From NCBI GenBank assembly GCA_019638515.1, contig JAHBTS010000009.1:1-64000 (forward strand): DNA of 64,000 nt, read 5' to 3'. The translations under genes were made by a program, and so were the position numbers. How positions within the stretch are numbered: the first letter of the stretch is position 1; every line of letters begins with the position of its first letter. The DNA comes from Chitinophagales bacterium (GTDB taxonomy: Bacteria > Bacteroidota > Bacteroidia > Chitinophagales > LD1). The notes under the pieces are model-generated. The model had not been told where the DNA came from and searched no databases. It worked only from the letters and a program-made list of their open reading frames with translations. Positions 18,292 to 27,463 of the stretch are shown here, in pieces.

Positions 18292-19049
18292 ATGTTCTAA
18301 TTGTAGAAGACGAACCATTAAATGCACAAGGGTTACAAAAATTACTCTTAAAAATAAAACCAAACATACAAGTGCTGGCAGTGCTAGACACCGTGCAAAG
18401 CAGCGTGGAGTGGTTTAAAACCAATAGTGTTCCGGATATTGTGTTTATGGATGTGCAATTGGCCGATGGTTTATGTTTTGAGATATTCAACAAAGTAGAA
18501 ATTACAGCACCAATTATTTTTACTACTGCATACGATCAATATGCCATTCACGCATTTAAAGTAAATAGTGTGGACTATTTACTAAAGCCAATTATTAAAG
18601 AAGATTTACAAAAATCGTTGCAAAAATTAGAGCGCTTAGCCAGTGCATCGCAACTGATGCAAGACCAACTAAAATTGCTAATTAAAAGTGTGTACACCAA
18701 AGACAAACAATACAACGAACGTTTCTTGGTACACGACAAAGGCGGCATGGCACCTATACTTTCCGATGATGTAGCATACTTCATAAAAGAATCGCTTATT
18801 TATTTGGTAACTACCGACAACCAAAAATTAGTAACCGATTACAACACTTTAGATGAATTAGATGAGTTTGTAAACCCGGAGAAATTCTTCCGCGCCAATA
18901 GGCAAATGCTCATTCATAAAAATCAAGTATTGAGCTATAAAAAACACTACACCGGAAAAATGACCGTACACATTAAACTAGAACCCAAAATGGAAGTGGA
19001 TGTAAGCCGTGAAAAGAGTAATGATTTCTTAAACTGGCTTGAACACTAA
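18288..19049 (+). CDS. LytTR-family response regulator
   Basis: The 253-residue product has an N-terminal receiver domain with the acidic pocket VEDEP (residues 6-10), phosphoacceptor Asp55 in VFMDVQLADG, and Lys in LLKPI. A C-terminal LytTR DNA-binding domain runs from about residue 145 to 250 (RFLVHDKGGMAPILSDDVAYF ... FFRANRQMLIHKNQV). It is the partner of the overlapping kinase. It may control the RND-TolC genes 1 kb upstream, but nothing in the sequence proves this. Confidence 0.93.
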   Translation: MNVLIVEDEPLNAQGLQKLLLKIKPNIQVLAVLDTVQSSVEWFKTNSVPDIVFMDVQLADGLCFEIFNKVEITAPIIFTTAYDQYAIHAFKVNSVDYLLKPIIKEDLQKSLQKLERLASASQLMQDQLKLLIKSVYTKDKQYNERFLVHDKGGMAPILSDDVAYFIKESLIYLVTTDNQKLVTDYNTLDELDEFVNPEKFFRANRQMLIHKNQVLSYKKHYTGKMTVHIKLEPKMEVDVSREKSNDFLNWLEH

Positions 19050-19058
19050 CCACTATGC

Positions 19059-19835
19059 CTATTTAGTCTTAGGATTGGATTGAAAACTTTTGAGCAATTC
19101 TTCCATCATTTTTTCCTGCTCCTCCGGTGAAAGATTTTTTAGATTTTGCAACTTAGAAATATCTATATCGGCAGGCAAGCCCGGTACCGAAGAACCTTTA
19201 GTGTAGCCATCTAAACTAAACAGCGATTCTGCTAACTTTTTCTTTTCTGCCTTTACTAAATCCATTTGCATATTCATACCTTTCTCTTTCACCAGCATGC
19301 GCACAGGAAAGCCCGCAGCGCCTTTTTCTTGCAATGCTTTGTATAGATTTTCCTTTCCTGTAAACTGTGTTTTCACCTTGTAAAAATCGTAGTACCCCGC
19401 TACTTCGGTGCTGGTCCATAAATCTTGCTCCAAGTTGCTTCCCTTTACTTTTATTTTTACATGTGTAGCATTGTAACCATTTACATTTTCTTTTCCCACT
19501 ACCGCAACTGTGTAATCTGCTTGGTTATAGTCTTTCCAATCATCGTTTGCAGTTGTAGTAATTTCGCTATAAGTTTTTGCTGCAGTATTGAGCATGTAAA
19601 TTTTAGTTGGCTCCTTTTCAAAATTTAAAACTGCCATTCCATCAGGCATAAACAACTTGGCATTAGGATTCAAAAATTCTACTTCGCTACGGCTAACGCC
19701 ACCTTGTGCATATATTTTCATATTACCCGCAACGCCTTCTACCCCACTCATTTTAAACTCCAAAAAATACCCTTGCGAAAACAAGCCAAGTGTGCTTAGC
19801 ACTAAGCACAACCATAAACTAAAGCGCATAACCAT
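19059..19835 (-). CDS. Exported protein with DUF4412-like domain
   Basis: The product is 258 residues from ATG 19835 (MVMRFSLWLCLVLSTLG). A second ATG at 19829 is equally possible, while the open frame upstream to 19898 is polar and would mask the signal peptide. After the signal peptide comes a beta-rich domain (GYFLEFKMSGVEGVAGNMKIYAQ) that measures like the DUF4412 periplasmic/lipoprotein-carrier-like fold, with TKIYMLNTAAKTYSEI and DLWTSTEVAGYYDFYK. The C-terminus is charged and helical (LSPEEQEKMMEELLKSF). The function is unknown. It converges with the LytTR gene, 9 bp apart. Confidence 0.65.
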   Translation of the reverse strand: MVMRFSLWLCLVLSTLGLFSQGYFLEFKMSGVEGVAGNMKIYAQGGVSRSEVEFLNPNAKLFMPDGMAVLNFEKEPTKIYMLNTAAKTYSEITTTANDDWKDYNQADYTVAVVGKENVNGYNATHVKIKVKGSNLEQDLWTSTEVAGYYDFYKVKTQFTGKENLYKALQEKGAAGFPVRMLVKEKGMNMQMDLVKAEKKKLAESLFSLDGYTKGSSVPGLPADIDISKLQNLKNLSPEEQEKMMEELLKSFQSNPKTK

Positions 19836-19950
19836 TCTATTTATTTCAAACGAAAATAAACCATTTGCATAATCGTCATCATTTTTTTTCGCCTGCATTT
19901 AAACCCTTTAAACTTAGCTTCATCGTACTACTATTCTTCAATAAAACAAT

Positions 19951-19969
19951 AAGGAGAAACATGTTATGA
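19951..19969 (+). promoter_or_regulatory. Strong Shine-Dalgarno site with a two-codon upstream ORF
   Basis: AAGGAG at 19951-19956 precedes the DUF4476 gene start at 19966, unusual here because most genes in the window lack such a site. Between them lies ATG TTA TGA (19961-19969), a two-codon ORF whose stop overlaps the real ATG. Confidence 0.5.
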
Positions 19970-20742
19970 AAAGCGTTTTTACACTAATGATTGCCACTTT
20001 ATTTGCAACCATTTCGCAAGCTCAGCAATGGAGTTCTACATTTAACCTGCGCCTCCAAAACAATGCAAAATTTATTGCTTGGTTAGATGGGCGACAAGTA
20101 AGCCAACCAACCAATAGAATTGTGGTAGAAAATTTACGCCCCGGCAAACATCATTTAAAAATTGCGGTGGTGAGCCATCAATACGGAGTAAAATACACTA
20201 ATCTAGTATTCAATAGCTTTATGAAAATTGCACCCAACCGTACAGTTTATGCTACCATCAACCACTTGGGCGATTTGATAATTGAAAAAAGTTTTGCCAT
20301 GAACCAAACTCAACACCCTAACTGTACTGATGATAGTTATCACTCATGGCATCACCCACACGACAACACTTACAACTACCATCCAAGCAATTACCCAAGT
20401 TACAACACAGAACCCGCACCGCCAGTAAGTTGCAACTTGCCAGGCAACTACCAACCCGTAGCAGATGCCGTAACTTTTCAGCAATTGAAAGATGCAATTA
20501 CCAACGCCTCTTTTGAAAGCACAAAACTGAGCGTTTTAAAACAAGCCTCCACTTACTACTTTTTTACTACTAATCAAGTTCGGGAACTTGTATCTCTGTT
20601 TAGCTTTGAAAGTACCAAACTAGATGTTGCCAAAATGCTCTACGATAAAACTACCGATAAGCAAAACTATTTTAATATCAGTCAGGCATTTAGTTATAGC
20701 AGCAGCACCGATGCACTTGCACAGTATGTAGCGCAACGATAA
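19966..20742 (+). CDS. DUF4476 domain-containing secreted protein
   Basis: The 258-residue product has a signal peptide (residues 1-19, ending ISQAQ), an N-terminal beta domain (about 20-112: FNLRLQNNAKFIAWLDGRQ ... NRIVVENLRPGKHHLKIAV), a His/Tyr/Asn/Pro-rich linker (about 115-155), and a C-terminal DUF4476 domain with two similar halves (FESTKLSVLKQA and FESTKLDVAKMLYDKT). DUF4476 is found in many Bacteroidota exported proteins and has no known function. A clear bidirectional terminator follows. Confidence 0.8.
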   Translation: MKSVFTLMIATLFATISQAQQWSSTFNLRLQNNAKFIAWLDGRQVSQPTNRIVVENLRPGKHHLKIAVVSHQYGVKYTNLVFNSFMKIAPNRTVYATINHLGDLIIEKSFAMNQTQHPNCTDDSYHSWHHPHDNTYNYHPSNYPSYNTEPAPPVSCNLPGNYQPVADAVTFQQLKDAITNASFESTKLSVLKQASTYYFFTTNQVRELVSLFSFESTKLDVAKMLYDKTTDKQNYFNISQAFSYSSSTDALAQYVAQR

Positions 20743-20765
20743 AAAAAGATTGAATGCCGTTTAAC

Positions 20766-20797
20766 AAATGGAATGAAGGGAATACTTCATTCCATTT
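20766..20797. terminator. Bidirectional rho-independent terminator
   Basis: A perfect 13-bp stem (20766-20778 with 20785-20797) closes a 6-nt loop and is flanked by T-rich sequence on the right. It separates the convergent DUF4476 gene and beta-helix lipoprotein gene. Confidence 0.75.
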
Positions 20798-22282
20798 TTA
20801 GTTTTTACCCTCCACAGCTCCAATATCGGGCACAGTACGTGGCTTATCAAAAATATCGCTCACCACAGAGGTTGCTTTCCCCGCATCAATTAGCGGAGAA
20901 TTCAAACTATCGGAAGGTGTAAAGTTATTTTCTGAAACATTTTTGAATTTAGGCTCTGCATTAAACTTACAATCTATAAAGCGACTTGCATACTTATTGG
21001 CAGTATCTTGCTTTAACTTCAACACACAATTCTCGAAACGTATTTTATCGTTATCGTCTGCAAACCTAAATTCATTATCCAGCGAACCATACACCACAGA
21101 ATTTACAATATCGGCATTTAGAGCAGCACTATACAACGTTCCCTCCGAAGCAATTTTATCGGCAATAAGCAATGCCTCCTGTTTATGTTCTAGATATTTT
21201 CCGCCATTATTAAAAATGGTGCAATGCGTAAGTTTATACTCCCCGCCCAGTGCCAATGCGGCAACATTACTTCCCGCTGTATGAAAAATACAGTTCTCTG
21301 CATCTACCTTTGCATTGAGTGCAAACAGCGCTGTATTTTGCGCATTCTTCACAATACATTGCTTTAAACTAATCTCCGGTGCGGTGGCAATAGTATAATC
21401 TGCCAAATTTATAGGCAACACCTGCTGCTGAAACGATGCATTAAAAATAAACTCATCGGCTATTCCAAAGAAAGTTTCGTTTACTACCACGCGTTGCAAA
21501 TTCAACTTGGCAATTTGTGCATCTTTATTTCTTCCATAAATAATTCCCCACCATTGTGCGGGCTTCTCTTTGTAATAACTTTCTAAGCGCAAACCCCTAA
21601 ACACTATTGAATCGCTCCAAGAACTAGCCATAGCATTTAATGTACCATACACCCACAAACCGGCATTATTTCCCACAAAAATTTTCGTACCGCTTTCTAT
21701 ATTCAGCGTAGCGCCCGAATCTACTCCCACACCCGGAAATGAACTCTGCAAAATCACATGTGGTTTATCGTTTTTCCATGTTACATTTTCGCCAAACCTG
21801 TAAATTTCGCCTTTGTGATAATAAGCATCTTGCCCCCACACGGCCAATACAACTTTTTGTGTTACGCCATTGGTTACAAACTCCACTGCATCGTTTATCA
21901 CAAACGGATTATTGGGATTCAACGGATTTTTAACCGTAGTTTCTACAAAAACATAAATACTGTCGTGCGCAAGAATTTCAACATCCGTAAAACTTTTCCC
22001 TGCAACCCCATCCACATTCAATCTAAAAGAAGCATCGCTTTGCAACTCCAAAAGCCTAATGCTTGAAATTTTAATTGCTCGTTTTTCTTTATTAAATATT
22101 TTAAATGCTTTAGTGGTGGAAGGAAGAGAGGTGAAAACCGTGTCGAACGAAAGTGTGTCAGTAGAAAATGAAAGTGTTCCTTTAGTAGAAAATATATCTT
22201 TTCTGCAACCGCTGGTAAATAGTGCCGATACCAATAAAAGTGTAAAAACAAAACCGATGGCAGCTTTCTTAGTGTATTTCAT
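20798..22282 (-). CDS. Lipoprotein with right-handed beta-helix
   Basis: From ATG 22282 the product is 494 residues with a lipoprotein signal (MKYTKKAAIGFVFTLLL, lipobox ALFTSGC). The frame stays open to 22417 but the added 45 residues would bury the lipobox. After an Ig-like N-terminal part (LSFSTDTLSFDTVFTSLPSTTKAFKIFN) come irregular beta-helix coils (about 215-460: TLNIESGTKIFVGNNAGLWVYG, IAKLNLQRVVVNETF, NTALFALNAKVDAENC). It ends DIFDKPRTVPDIGAVEG, as in choice-of-anchor Q and other beta-helix proteins. I infer an outer-membrane lipoprotein of unknown binding role. Confidence 0.72.
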   Translation of the reverse strand: MKYTKKAAIGFVFTLLLVSALFTSGCRKDIFSTKGTLSFSTDTLSFDTVFTSLPSTTKAFKIFNKEKRAIKISSIRLLELQSDASFRLNVDGVAGKSFTDVEILAHDSIYVFVETTVKNPLNPNNPFVINDAVEFVTNGVTQKVVLAVWGQDAYYHKGEIYRFGENVTWKNDKPHVILQSSFPGVGVDSGATLNIESGTKIFVGNNAGLWVYGTLNAMASSWSDSIVFRGLRLESYYKEKPAQWWGIIYGRNKDAQIAKLNLQRVVVNETFFGIADEFIFNASFQQQVLPINLADYTIATAPEISLKQCIVKNAQNTALFALNAKVDAENCIFHTAGSNVAALALGGEYKLTHCTIFNNGGKYLEHKQEALLIADKIASEGTLYSAALNADIVNSVVYGSLDNEFRFADDNDKIRFENCVLKLKQDTANKYASRFIDCKFNAEPKFKNVSENNFTPSDSLNSPLIDAGKATSVVSDIFDKPRTVPDIGAVEGKN

Positions 22283-22420
22283 TAGCTGCGAATAACGCAA
22301 AAGTTTTATAGTTAGTATCTTTCTACTTGCAAATAATAGTGCAGAACAAACAGAAGGGAATATGTATTTTCTCATTAAAAAACTACATAAAGTCATTACT
22401 ACTCTGGCAGGTGTCAATTA

Positions 22421-22966
22421 CTACTTTCTTAATCCCCACCAAATAAAAACCAAGTTGAAAATACAGAGGAAGGCATACACTGCTACATGAAACCAAACAG
22501 CGGATGTATTGATGGGGAACTCTCCTTTCCACAATCCAAAATGAGATTCCCAGCGATAAAAGAATTCATTCAAATTTTGCAGATTCTTATAGCTAAATAT
22601 TGCTGCATATAAAAAAGTAAAGCCATACAAAAAGAAATTGATACGCTTAGTTGCCAAACTATAAATATTGGCAAGTACTAACAATGGCAAAAAGAAAAAT
22701 GCCAACGAAAACTCAAACATAGAGCGCCAATCGCGAAAATGATCTGCACTATCTTCGGGAATAAGCGGATTATTCAATTGAAAAACTGTGCCTTGGCTCA
22801 GCGCGTACGTAAGCAACATTCCACCAATAAAAAGATAGAGCCAAACACGCATCACCCGCTTTTCGCTCCACCGAAAAAACTCCATTGTGGTAGAGGCATT
22901 ACGTGTAAAATACCCCATCCAAATGCCTATTGCAATAGAAGCAAAACAAATAATAAACAGCAGCAC
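22421..22966 (-). CDS. Small polytopic membrane protein, function unknown
   Basis: The 181-residue product has about five hydrophobic helices (residues 1-21, 42-60, 87-105, 112-128, 158-178) and no recognisable motif. The strong helix pattern and good spacing in a minus-strand run with the LRR gene (51 bp upstream) and the lipoprotein gene (138 bp downstream) support a real gene. I do not recognise the family. Confidence 0.6.
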   Translation of the reverse strand: MLLFIICFASIAIGIWMGYFTRNASTTMEFFRWSEKRVMRVWLYLFIGGMLLTYALSQGTVFQLNNPLIPEDSADHFRDWRSMFEFSLAFFFLPLLVLANIYSLATKRINFFLYGFTFLYAAIFSYKNLQNLNEFFYRWESHFGLWKGEFPINTSAVWFHVAVYAFLCIFNLVFIWWGLRK

Positions 22967-23017
22967 TATTTTACTTTCTTTAACTGTAAACTAAATATGT
23001 ATTTGCCTAAACAAAAC

Positions 23018-24694
23018 TTATTGTTCATAGCGGGCAATTTTGGTAGATGGCATTTCCAATTTCAGTTTCACCACCTTTTCTCTATCAATTTTATTGTAGC
23101 TTACATCCATAAATTCAAGCTGCTTCATTTGCTGCAAAGCAGGCAAGAGCAAATCGAAACTTAGCTTTGGGTTAAAAGAAATATCTAACTCTTTTAAACC
23201 TGCTAAACGATTAAGTTGGAGTGGCAGCGATGTAAGTTCATTTGCCTTTAGCAGTAGTTTTCGCAACTGATTTAACTGCAATACACTTTCCGGCAATGTA
23301 CTCAACAAATTATTTCGCACATCAAGCACTTGCAATGCCTTAAACCCGCCAACACAGTCTGGCAATTGCTCAATAACATTATCTTTCAACGATAGCAATT
23401 GCAGCTTTTGAAGCAAGCAAATTTCGGCAGGCAATGTTTTTATTTTCTTATCGGCTGGATTAAAAAAGTTACCATTCAACAGCAATTGCTCCATGTTTGT
23501 AAGTTTACTAATACAAGCCGGCACCACACTGATATTGTTTTGTGAAAGATCCAACACTTTCAAGTTGCTCAATGTACAAACCGAAGCCGGAAACACATTC
23601 AATTGATTCAACGAAACATTCAGATTTTCTAATGCTGTAAGCCTAGCAATGTCGGGCAATTCGGCTAGTTTATTACCAAACAAGTTCAACACTTTCAGAT
23701 TCTTTAAATCTGTAATAGTTGGCGGCAAAACTGTAATGCTGTTGTAGCGATGCCCGCTTGGCAAGCCACCTAAATCCAACACTTCTAAAGCAGCTAAACT
23801 ACCTATGGTTAATGGAATTTCTTTTAGCTGATTACCATTTAGATTCAGCACTTTAATATGGCGCAACTCACCAACTTCTAATGGCACTGTTTGCAGCAAA
23901 CACTCGTTTATGTGCAACTGCTTTAAGTTGGCATTGGATTTTAAAACAGCAAATAGTTTCACTAAATCTAATCGCAAATTCTGCGACAGCTTTAATGTTT
24001 CCAGCGAACTTAATTTTGAGAAAGCAGTCGGAAGCGCCACCACATCATTTATAGATAAATCCAAGGATTTTAAAGAAGTAAGATTGCCTATCTTTTCATG
24101 AATTTCGCCCACCTCAGAAGCTGAAAAATTAAGCGTTTCCACCTTAGAAGTTTTAAGCGCATCCCACAAATACTCATCTACCAAATAACCGCAATGCTCT
24201 ACATCCAACGTACGCAAAGCAGTTAAATTTGAAAGTGTAAGCGGCAAGGTGGTAAACAAGTTATCTTTTAAAGTGAGTGTTTCTAAGGCTTTCAGCGTTT
24301 CAATTTCCGCAGGCAACACCTTTATGGCACAGCCATTAAGCGACAATGCTTTTAGTTTCGGCAACTGCGCTAATTGCTTCAATAGTTTTGGAATATCTAA
24401 AGCCGTGCACTTAGTACAAGTAAAAGACTCTACCTGAGAGGCATCTGTAAAATCCGGCAATTCCCTTTTAAGATACCCGTGAATGGTAATACTCACCGCT
24501 TTTTCTTCGCGTGCCAGCCGAATGGCATTCCTAGCACTTTCTGTTCCTGCCGAATCCTGTGCCGCCATACGTTTTAAATATGCTGCCTTTGCAAAGGAAT
24601 CTAACTGCATTTCAGTAAACTGAGGTTGCTGAGAAAATGCCAATACACTTACCCAAAACAGCGCTAACAACAATGTTACTTTTTTCAACTTCAT
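23018..24694 (-). CDS. Secreted leucine-rich repeat protein
   Basis: The product is 558 residues from ATG 24694 (MKLKKVTLLLALFWVSVLAFSQ, a signal peptide). An in-frame ATG six codons upstream is less likely. From about residue 90 to the end there are around 19 leucine-rich repeats of 23-24 residues with the pattern LxxLxxLxLxxNxLxxLPxxI, for example LKVLNLFGNKLAELPD and LQVLDVRNNLLSTLPES. The residues 40-75 may be a short helical cap. Such proteins mediate protein-protein contact. With the signal peptide it acts in the periplasm or outside, but no partner can be inferred. Confidence 0.85.
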   Translation of the reverse strand: MKLKKVTLLLALFWVSVLAFSQQPQFTEMQLDSFAKAAYLKRMAAQDSAGTESARNAIRLAREEKAVSITIHGYLKRELPDFTDASQVESFTCTKCTALDIPKLLKQLAQLPKLKALSLNGCAIKVLPAEIETLKALETLTLKDNLFTTLPLTLSNLTALRTLDVEHCGYLVDEYLWDALKTSKVETLNFSASEVGEIHEKIGNLTSLKSLDLSINDVVALPTAFSKLSSLETLKLSQNLRLDLVKLFAVLKSNANLKQLHINECLLQTVPLEVGELRHIKVLNLNGNQLKEIPLTIGSLAALEVLDLGGLPSGHRYNSITVLPPTITDLKNLKVLNLFGNKLAELPDIARLTALENLNVSLNQLNVFPASVCTLSNLKVLDLSQNNISVVPACISKLTNMEQLLLNGNFFNPADKKIKTLPAEICLLQKLQLLSLKDNVIEQLPDCVGGFKALQVLDVRNNLLSTLPESVLQLNQLRKLLLKANELTSLPLQLNRLAGLKELDISFNPKLSFDLLLPALQQMKQLEFMDVSYNKIDREKVVKLKLEMPSTKIARYEQ

Positions 24695-24838
24695 ATAATT
24701 TAGAATTGCCAAACCTACATAAATTTAGCCTACGTTTTCATGAAATTCCTCAAATAGTATTATGAAAAAAAGTTCAATACACAAATGATTGTGGCTTCAA
24801 AATTTTAACCCTTAAAAACAATTATCCATTTTAGCACC

Positions 24839-25198
24839 GTGAGCAGTTTACTATTCTTTAAAAAACTCGATTGGATTCCGGCATGGGTAAAAAACCCATA
24901 CCTTTTCTGCTTTACATTCTTTGTAGTTTGGATGTTTTTTTTTGACGAGCACAATTTTTCTGTTCAATGGAAAAGAAAAAACGACTTAAACGATTTAAAC
25001 GAGAAAATCTCTTTTTACGAAAAGAACATAGCTAAAACCAAAACAGAGCTCAACGAACTACGAACCAACAACGAAACCAAAGAAAAATTTGCACGCGAAC
25101 ATTATTATATGAAACGCGACAACGAAGATGTATTTGTGTTTATTGATAACAAACCTGCGCCTGCGCAACCAAAACACTGGTGGGAAAAAATATTTTAA
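24839..25198 (+). CDS. Septum formation initiator family protein (DivIC/FtsB-like)
   Basis: The 119-residue product has a short cytoplasmic N-terminus, one transmembrane helix (about residues 20-37, YLFCFTFFVVWMFFF), a coiled coil (about 45-80, rich in Lys/Glu/Asn) and the family C-terminal piece KEKFAREHYYMKRDNEDVFVF. This is the layout of FtsB/DivIC, which joins FtsL and FtsQ at the division site. The start is GTG 24839, with no ATG in frame before the membrane helix. The gene overlaps the next one by 19 nt. Confidence 0.85.
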   Translation: MSSLLFFKKLDWIPAWVKNPYLFCFTFFVVWMFFFDEHNFSVQWKRKNDLNDLNEKISFYEKNIAKTKTELNELRTNNETKEKFAREHYYMKRDNEDVFVFIDNKPAPAQPKHWWEKIF

Positions 25199-26085
25199 AC
25201 AACAGCGAAATTCTTTCGCTTCATCCTAAGTTATTTCGCGAATACGCATTGTTAGACAGCGGCTCCGGAATGAAGTTAGAGCGATTTGGAAACATTACCA
25301 GCATTCGCCCCGAACCGCAAGCCGTTTGGGAGCCTTCGCAATCTATGCGCGAATGGGAAAAACAAGCCGATGTACAATTTGTGCCCACTTCTAGCAATGC
25401 CGGCAAATGGAAAAAATACAAACCCGTAGCCGATAACTGGCAACTGCAATACAACGGTAGCATTTCGTTCTCACTCAAACTTGCCCTTACCGGATTTAAA
25501 CACGTTGGTGTATTTCCGGAGCAAGCAGTAAATTGGGAATATATTGCACAAGCAGTACAAGCCATAAAGGCCAAAAACACACCACCAAAATTCCTGAATT
25601 TATTTGCCTATACCGGAGGCGCTTCACTGGCTGCAAAAGCCGCTGGCGCAGATGTAACACACGTAGATTCTATAAAACAGGTGGTTACATGGGCAAACGA
25701 AAACATGCAACTCAGCAACCTAAACAATATTCGCTGGGTGGTAGAAGATGCACTCAAATTTGCCAAACGCGAAGAAAAAAGAGGCAATAAATATCACGGT
25801 ATAATTTTAGACCCTCCGGCATTTGGACACGGCCCATCGGGCGAAAAATGGAAACTCGAAGACAATATTCTTGAGATGATGAACACCGTGCAGCAACTGC
25901 TACACGAAGAACATCACTTCTTAATTTTAAACGCCTATTCGCTTGGCTTCTCTTCTCTTATTCTCGAAAATTTAATTCAACCAAATTTCAAGAAACACCA
26001 ATTTGAAATAGGAGAACTGTTTATTCCCGACAGCTTTGGTAAAAAACTGCCATTGGGCGCATTTGCACGCTTCTGTAAAGTATAA
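25180..26085 (+). CDS. Class I SAM-dependent methyltransferase, RlmI-like (probable rRNA cytosine-5 methyltransferase)
   Basis: The 301-residue product has the SAM-binding motif I LNLFAYTGGASLAAKAAGAD near residue 140, followed by THVDSI (motif II acidic residue) and the catalytic-site motif ILDPPAFGHG near 210, as in RlmI/RlmK-type enzymes. No PUA domain is visible, the usual case for the short Bacteroidota members. The start is GTG 25180, inside the divIC-like gene with a 19-nt overlap. The modified base is inferred from family only. Confidence 0.8.
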   Translation: MGKNILNNSEILSLHPKLFREYALLDSGSGMKLERFGNITSIRPEPQAVWEPSQSMREWEKQADVQFVPTSSNAGKWKKYKPVADNWQLQYNGSISFSLKLALTGFKHVGVFPEQAVNWEYIAQAVQAIKAKNTPPKFLNLFAYTGGASLAAKAAGADVTHVDSIKQVVTWANENMQLSNLNNIRWVVEDALKFAKREEKRGNKYHGIILDPPAFGHGPSGEKWKLEDNILEMMNTVQQLLHEEHHFLILNAYSLGFSSLILENLIQPNFKKHQFEIGELFIPDSFGKKLPLGAFARFCKV

Positions 26086-26131
26086 AATACCACAAGTATT
26101 TTCATTTACTTTCTTTGCGCAAAAATTATAG

Positions 26132-26992
26132 ATGTTAAAGATAGTTCCGGGTCAAGTTCCGCAACCCAAATTACATGAATACTTATTAAGCTGTGTTGCA
26201 CCTCGCCCTATTTCGTTTGTTTCTACCATAGATGCAGCCGGCAACGTAAATCTGGCACCTTTTTCATTCTTCAATATTTTTGGTTCCAACCCCCCGGTTT
26301 TGGTTTTTTCACCCGCCATTAGCGGCCGAACCGGAAAAAGCAAAAACACCTTAGATAATCTAAAAGAAGTAGGCGAATGTGTAGTAAACATCGTAAGCTA
26401 CGACATGATTCACCAATGCAATTTAGCAGCAGCAGAATACGAAAAAGGAATAGATGAGTTTGAAAAAGCAGGGTTTCACAAAGTACCCAGCGAATTTGTA
26501 AAACCACCGCGCGTAGCAGAAAGTAAAGCACACATAGAGTGCAAAGTATTGCAAATTATAGAAACCGGAACTGGAGGCGGAGCCGGCAACTTAGTGCTGT
26601 GCGAAATTTTAGCCTTGCACATACACGAAAGCGTAATGGACGAAAGCGGCTCTGTTTCGCCCTATAAATTCGACCAAATTGCACGCATGGGCAAAAACTA
26701 TTGGGCACGCACCATTCCAGAATCTATTATAGAAATGCCCCGCACACCCGATGCCACCAAAGTAATTGGCGTTAACGCACTTCCACACTTTATACGCACC
26801 TCAAAATACCTGAGCGGAAACGATATTGCCCTACTTGCCAACAACGAAACACTGCCCACCCACGCACAAGCAGCACCATACCAACACCTGCAAAACCAAA
26901 CTAAAGAAACCATTGCCAACCAATGCAAAGAGCAGCTAAAAAACGGCAACCTCACAGAGGCACTCTGCATCGCCATGTTGCTTGCAGAATAA
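26132..26992 (+). CDS. Flavin reductase family protein (FMN-binding split barrel)
   Basis: The 286-residue product shows the flavin_reduct domain in residues 10-190: CVAPRPISFVSTIDAAGNVNLAPFSFFN, NPPVLVFSP, and DTLxNLKEVGECVVNIVS-like sequence. A C-terminal extension of about 90 residues is helical. Such proteins bind FMN and act as flavin:NAD(P)H oxidoreductases or hydroxylase partners. The precise partner is unknown. It lies 46 bp after the methyltransferase and may be co-transcribed with it. Confidence 0.85.
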   Translation: MLKIVPGQVPQPKLHEYLLSCVAPRPISFVSTIDAAGNVNLAPFSFFNIFGSNPPVLVFSPAISGRTGKSKNTLDNLKEVGECVVNIVSYDMIHQCNLAAAEYEKGIDEFEKAGFHKVPSEFVKPPRVAESKAHIECKVLQIIETGTGGGAGNLVLCEILALHIHESVMDESGSVSPYKFDQIARMGKNYWARTIPESIIEMPRTPDATKVIGVNALPHFIRTSKYLSGNDIALLANNETLPTHAQAAPYQHLQNQTKETIANQCKEQLKNGNLTEALCIAMLLAE

Positions 26993-27019
26993 GCACCTGT
27001 ATATTTTTTATCGAATATA

Positions 27020-27049
27020 TTGCATATATAAATGAAAGCAGTATCTTCG
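27020..27049 (+). promoter_or_regulatory. Promoter of the rpsF-rpsR-rplI operon
   Basis: TTG (27020-27022), 19 nt, then TATCTTCG (27042-27049) fits the Bacteroidota -33/-7 consensus. The leader to the rpsF ATG would be about 28 nt. The element lies in an AT-rich stretch (TATATAAATGAAAG). Confidence 0.65.
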
Positions 27050-27082
27050 CACTCCATTTTTTAACAAAAAAAGCAGAGAAAC

Positions 27083-27460
27083 ATGCTGAATCAGTACGAA
27101 ACAACATTCATTCTCACGCCTGTATTGTCTGATGACGATGCCAAAAAAGCAATCAAATCTTATGTTGATTTGCTGAAGTCCGTTGGCGCTGAGATAGTGG
27201 CTGAAGACCACTGGGGCTTACGCAATTTGCGTTACCCAATTAAGAAAAAAACCACCGGAATTTATCACTGGGTGGAATTTAAAGCACCGGCAAATGCCAT
27301 CAACACCTTAGAAATCGCCTTTAGACGCGATGAAAACGTGTTGCGCTATTTAACCGTTCGCTTAGATAAGTATGCCGTTAAATACAACCAAGACAAACGT
27401 GCCGGACTTATCGGAAAAAAGAATGAGAAAGCATTAGAAAACGAAAAACAGGAGGCATAA
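27083..27460 (+). CDS. rpsF: 30S ribosomal protein S6
   Basis: The 125-residue product opens MLNQYETTFILTPVLSDD and contains EDHWGLRNLRYPIKKKTTGIYHWVEF and ENVLRYLTVRLDKYAVKY, all diagnostic for S6. The C-terminal tail is short and charged. S6 binds the 30S platform as a dimer with S18. It heads the S6-S18-L9 operon common in Bacteroidota, without the ssb or priB gene seen between them in other phyla. Confidence 0.97.
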   Translation: MLNQYETTFILTPVLSDDDAKKAIKSYVDLLKSVGAEIVAEDHWGLRNLRYPIKKKTTGIYHWVEFKAPANAINTLEIAFRRDENVLRYLTVRLDKYAVKYNQDKRAGLIGKKNEKALENEKQEA

Positions 27461-27463
27461 TTT

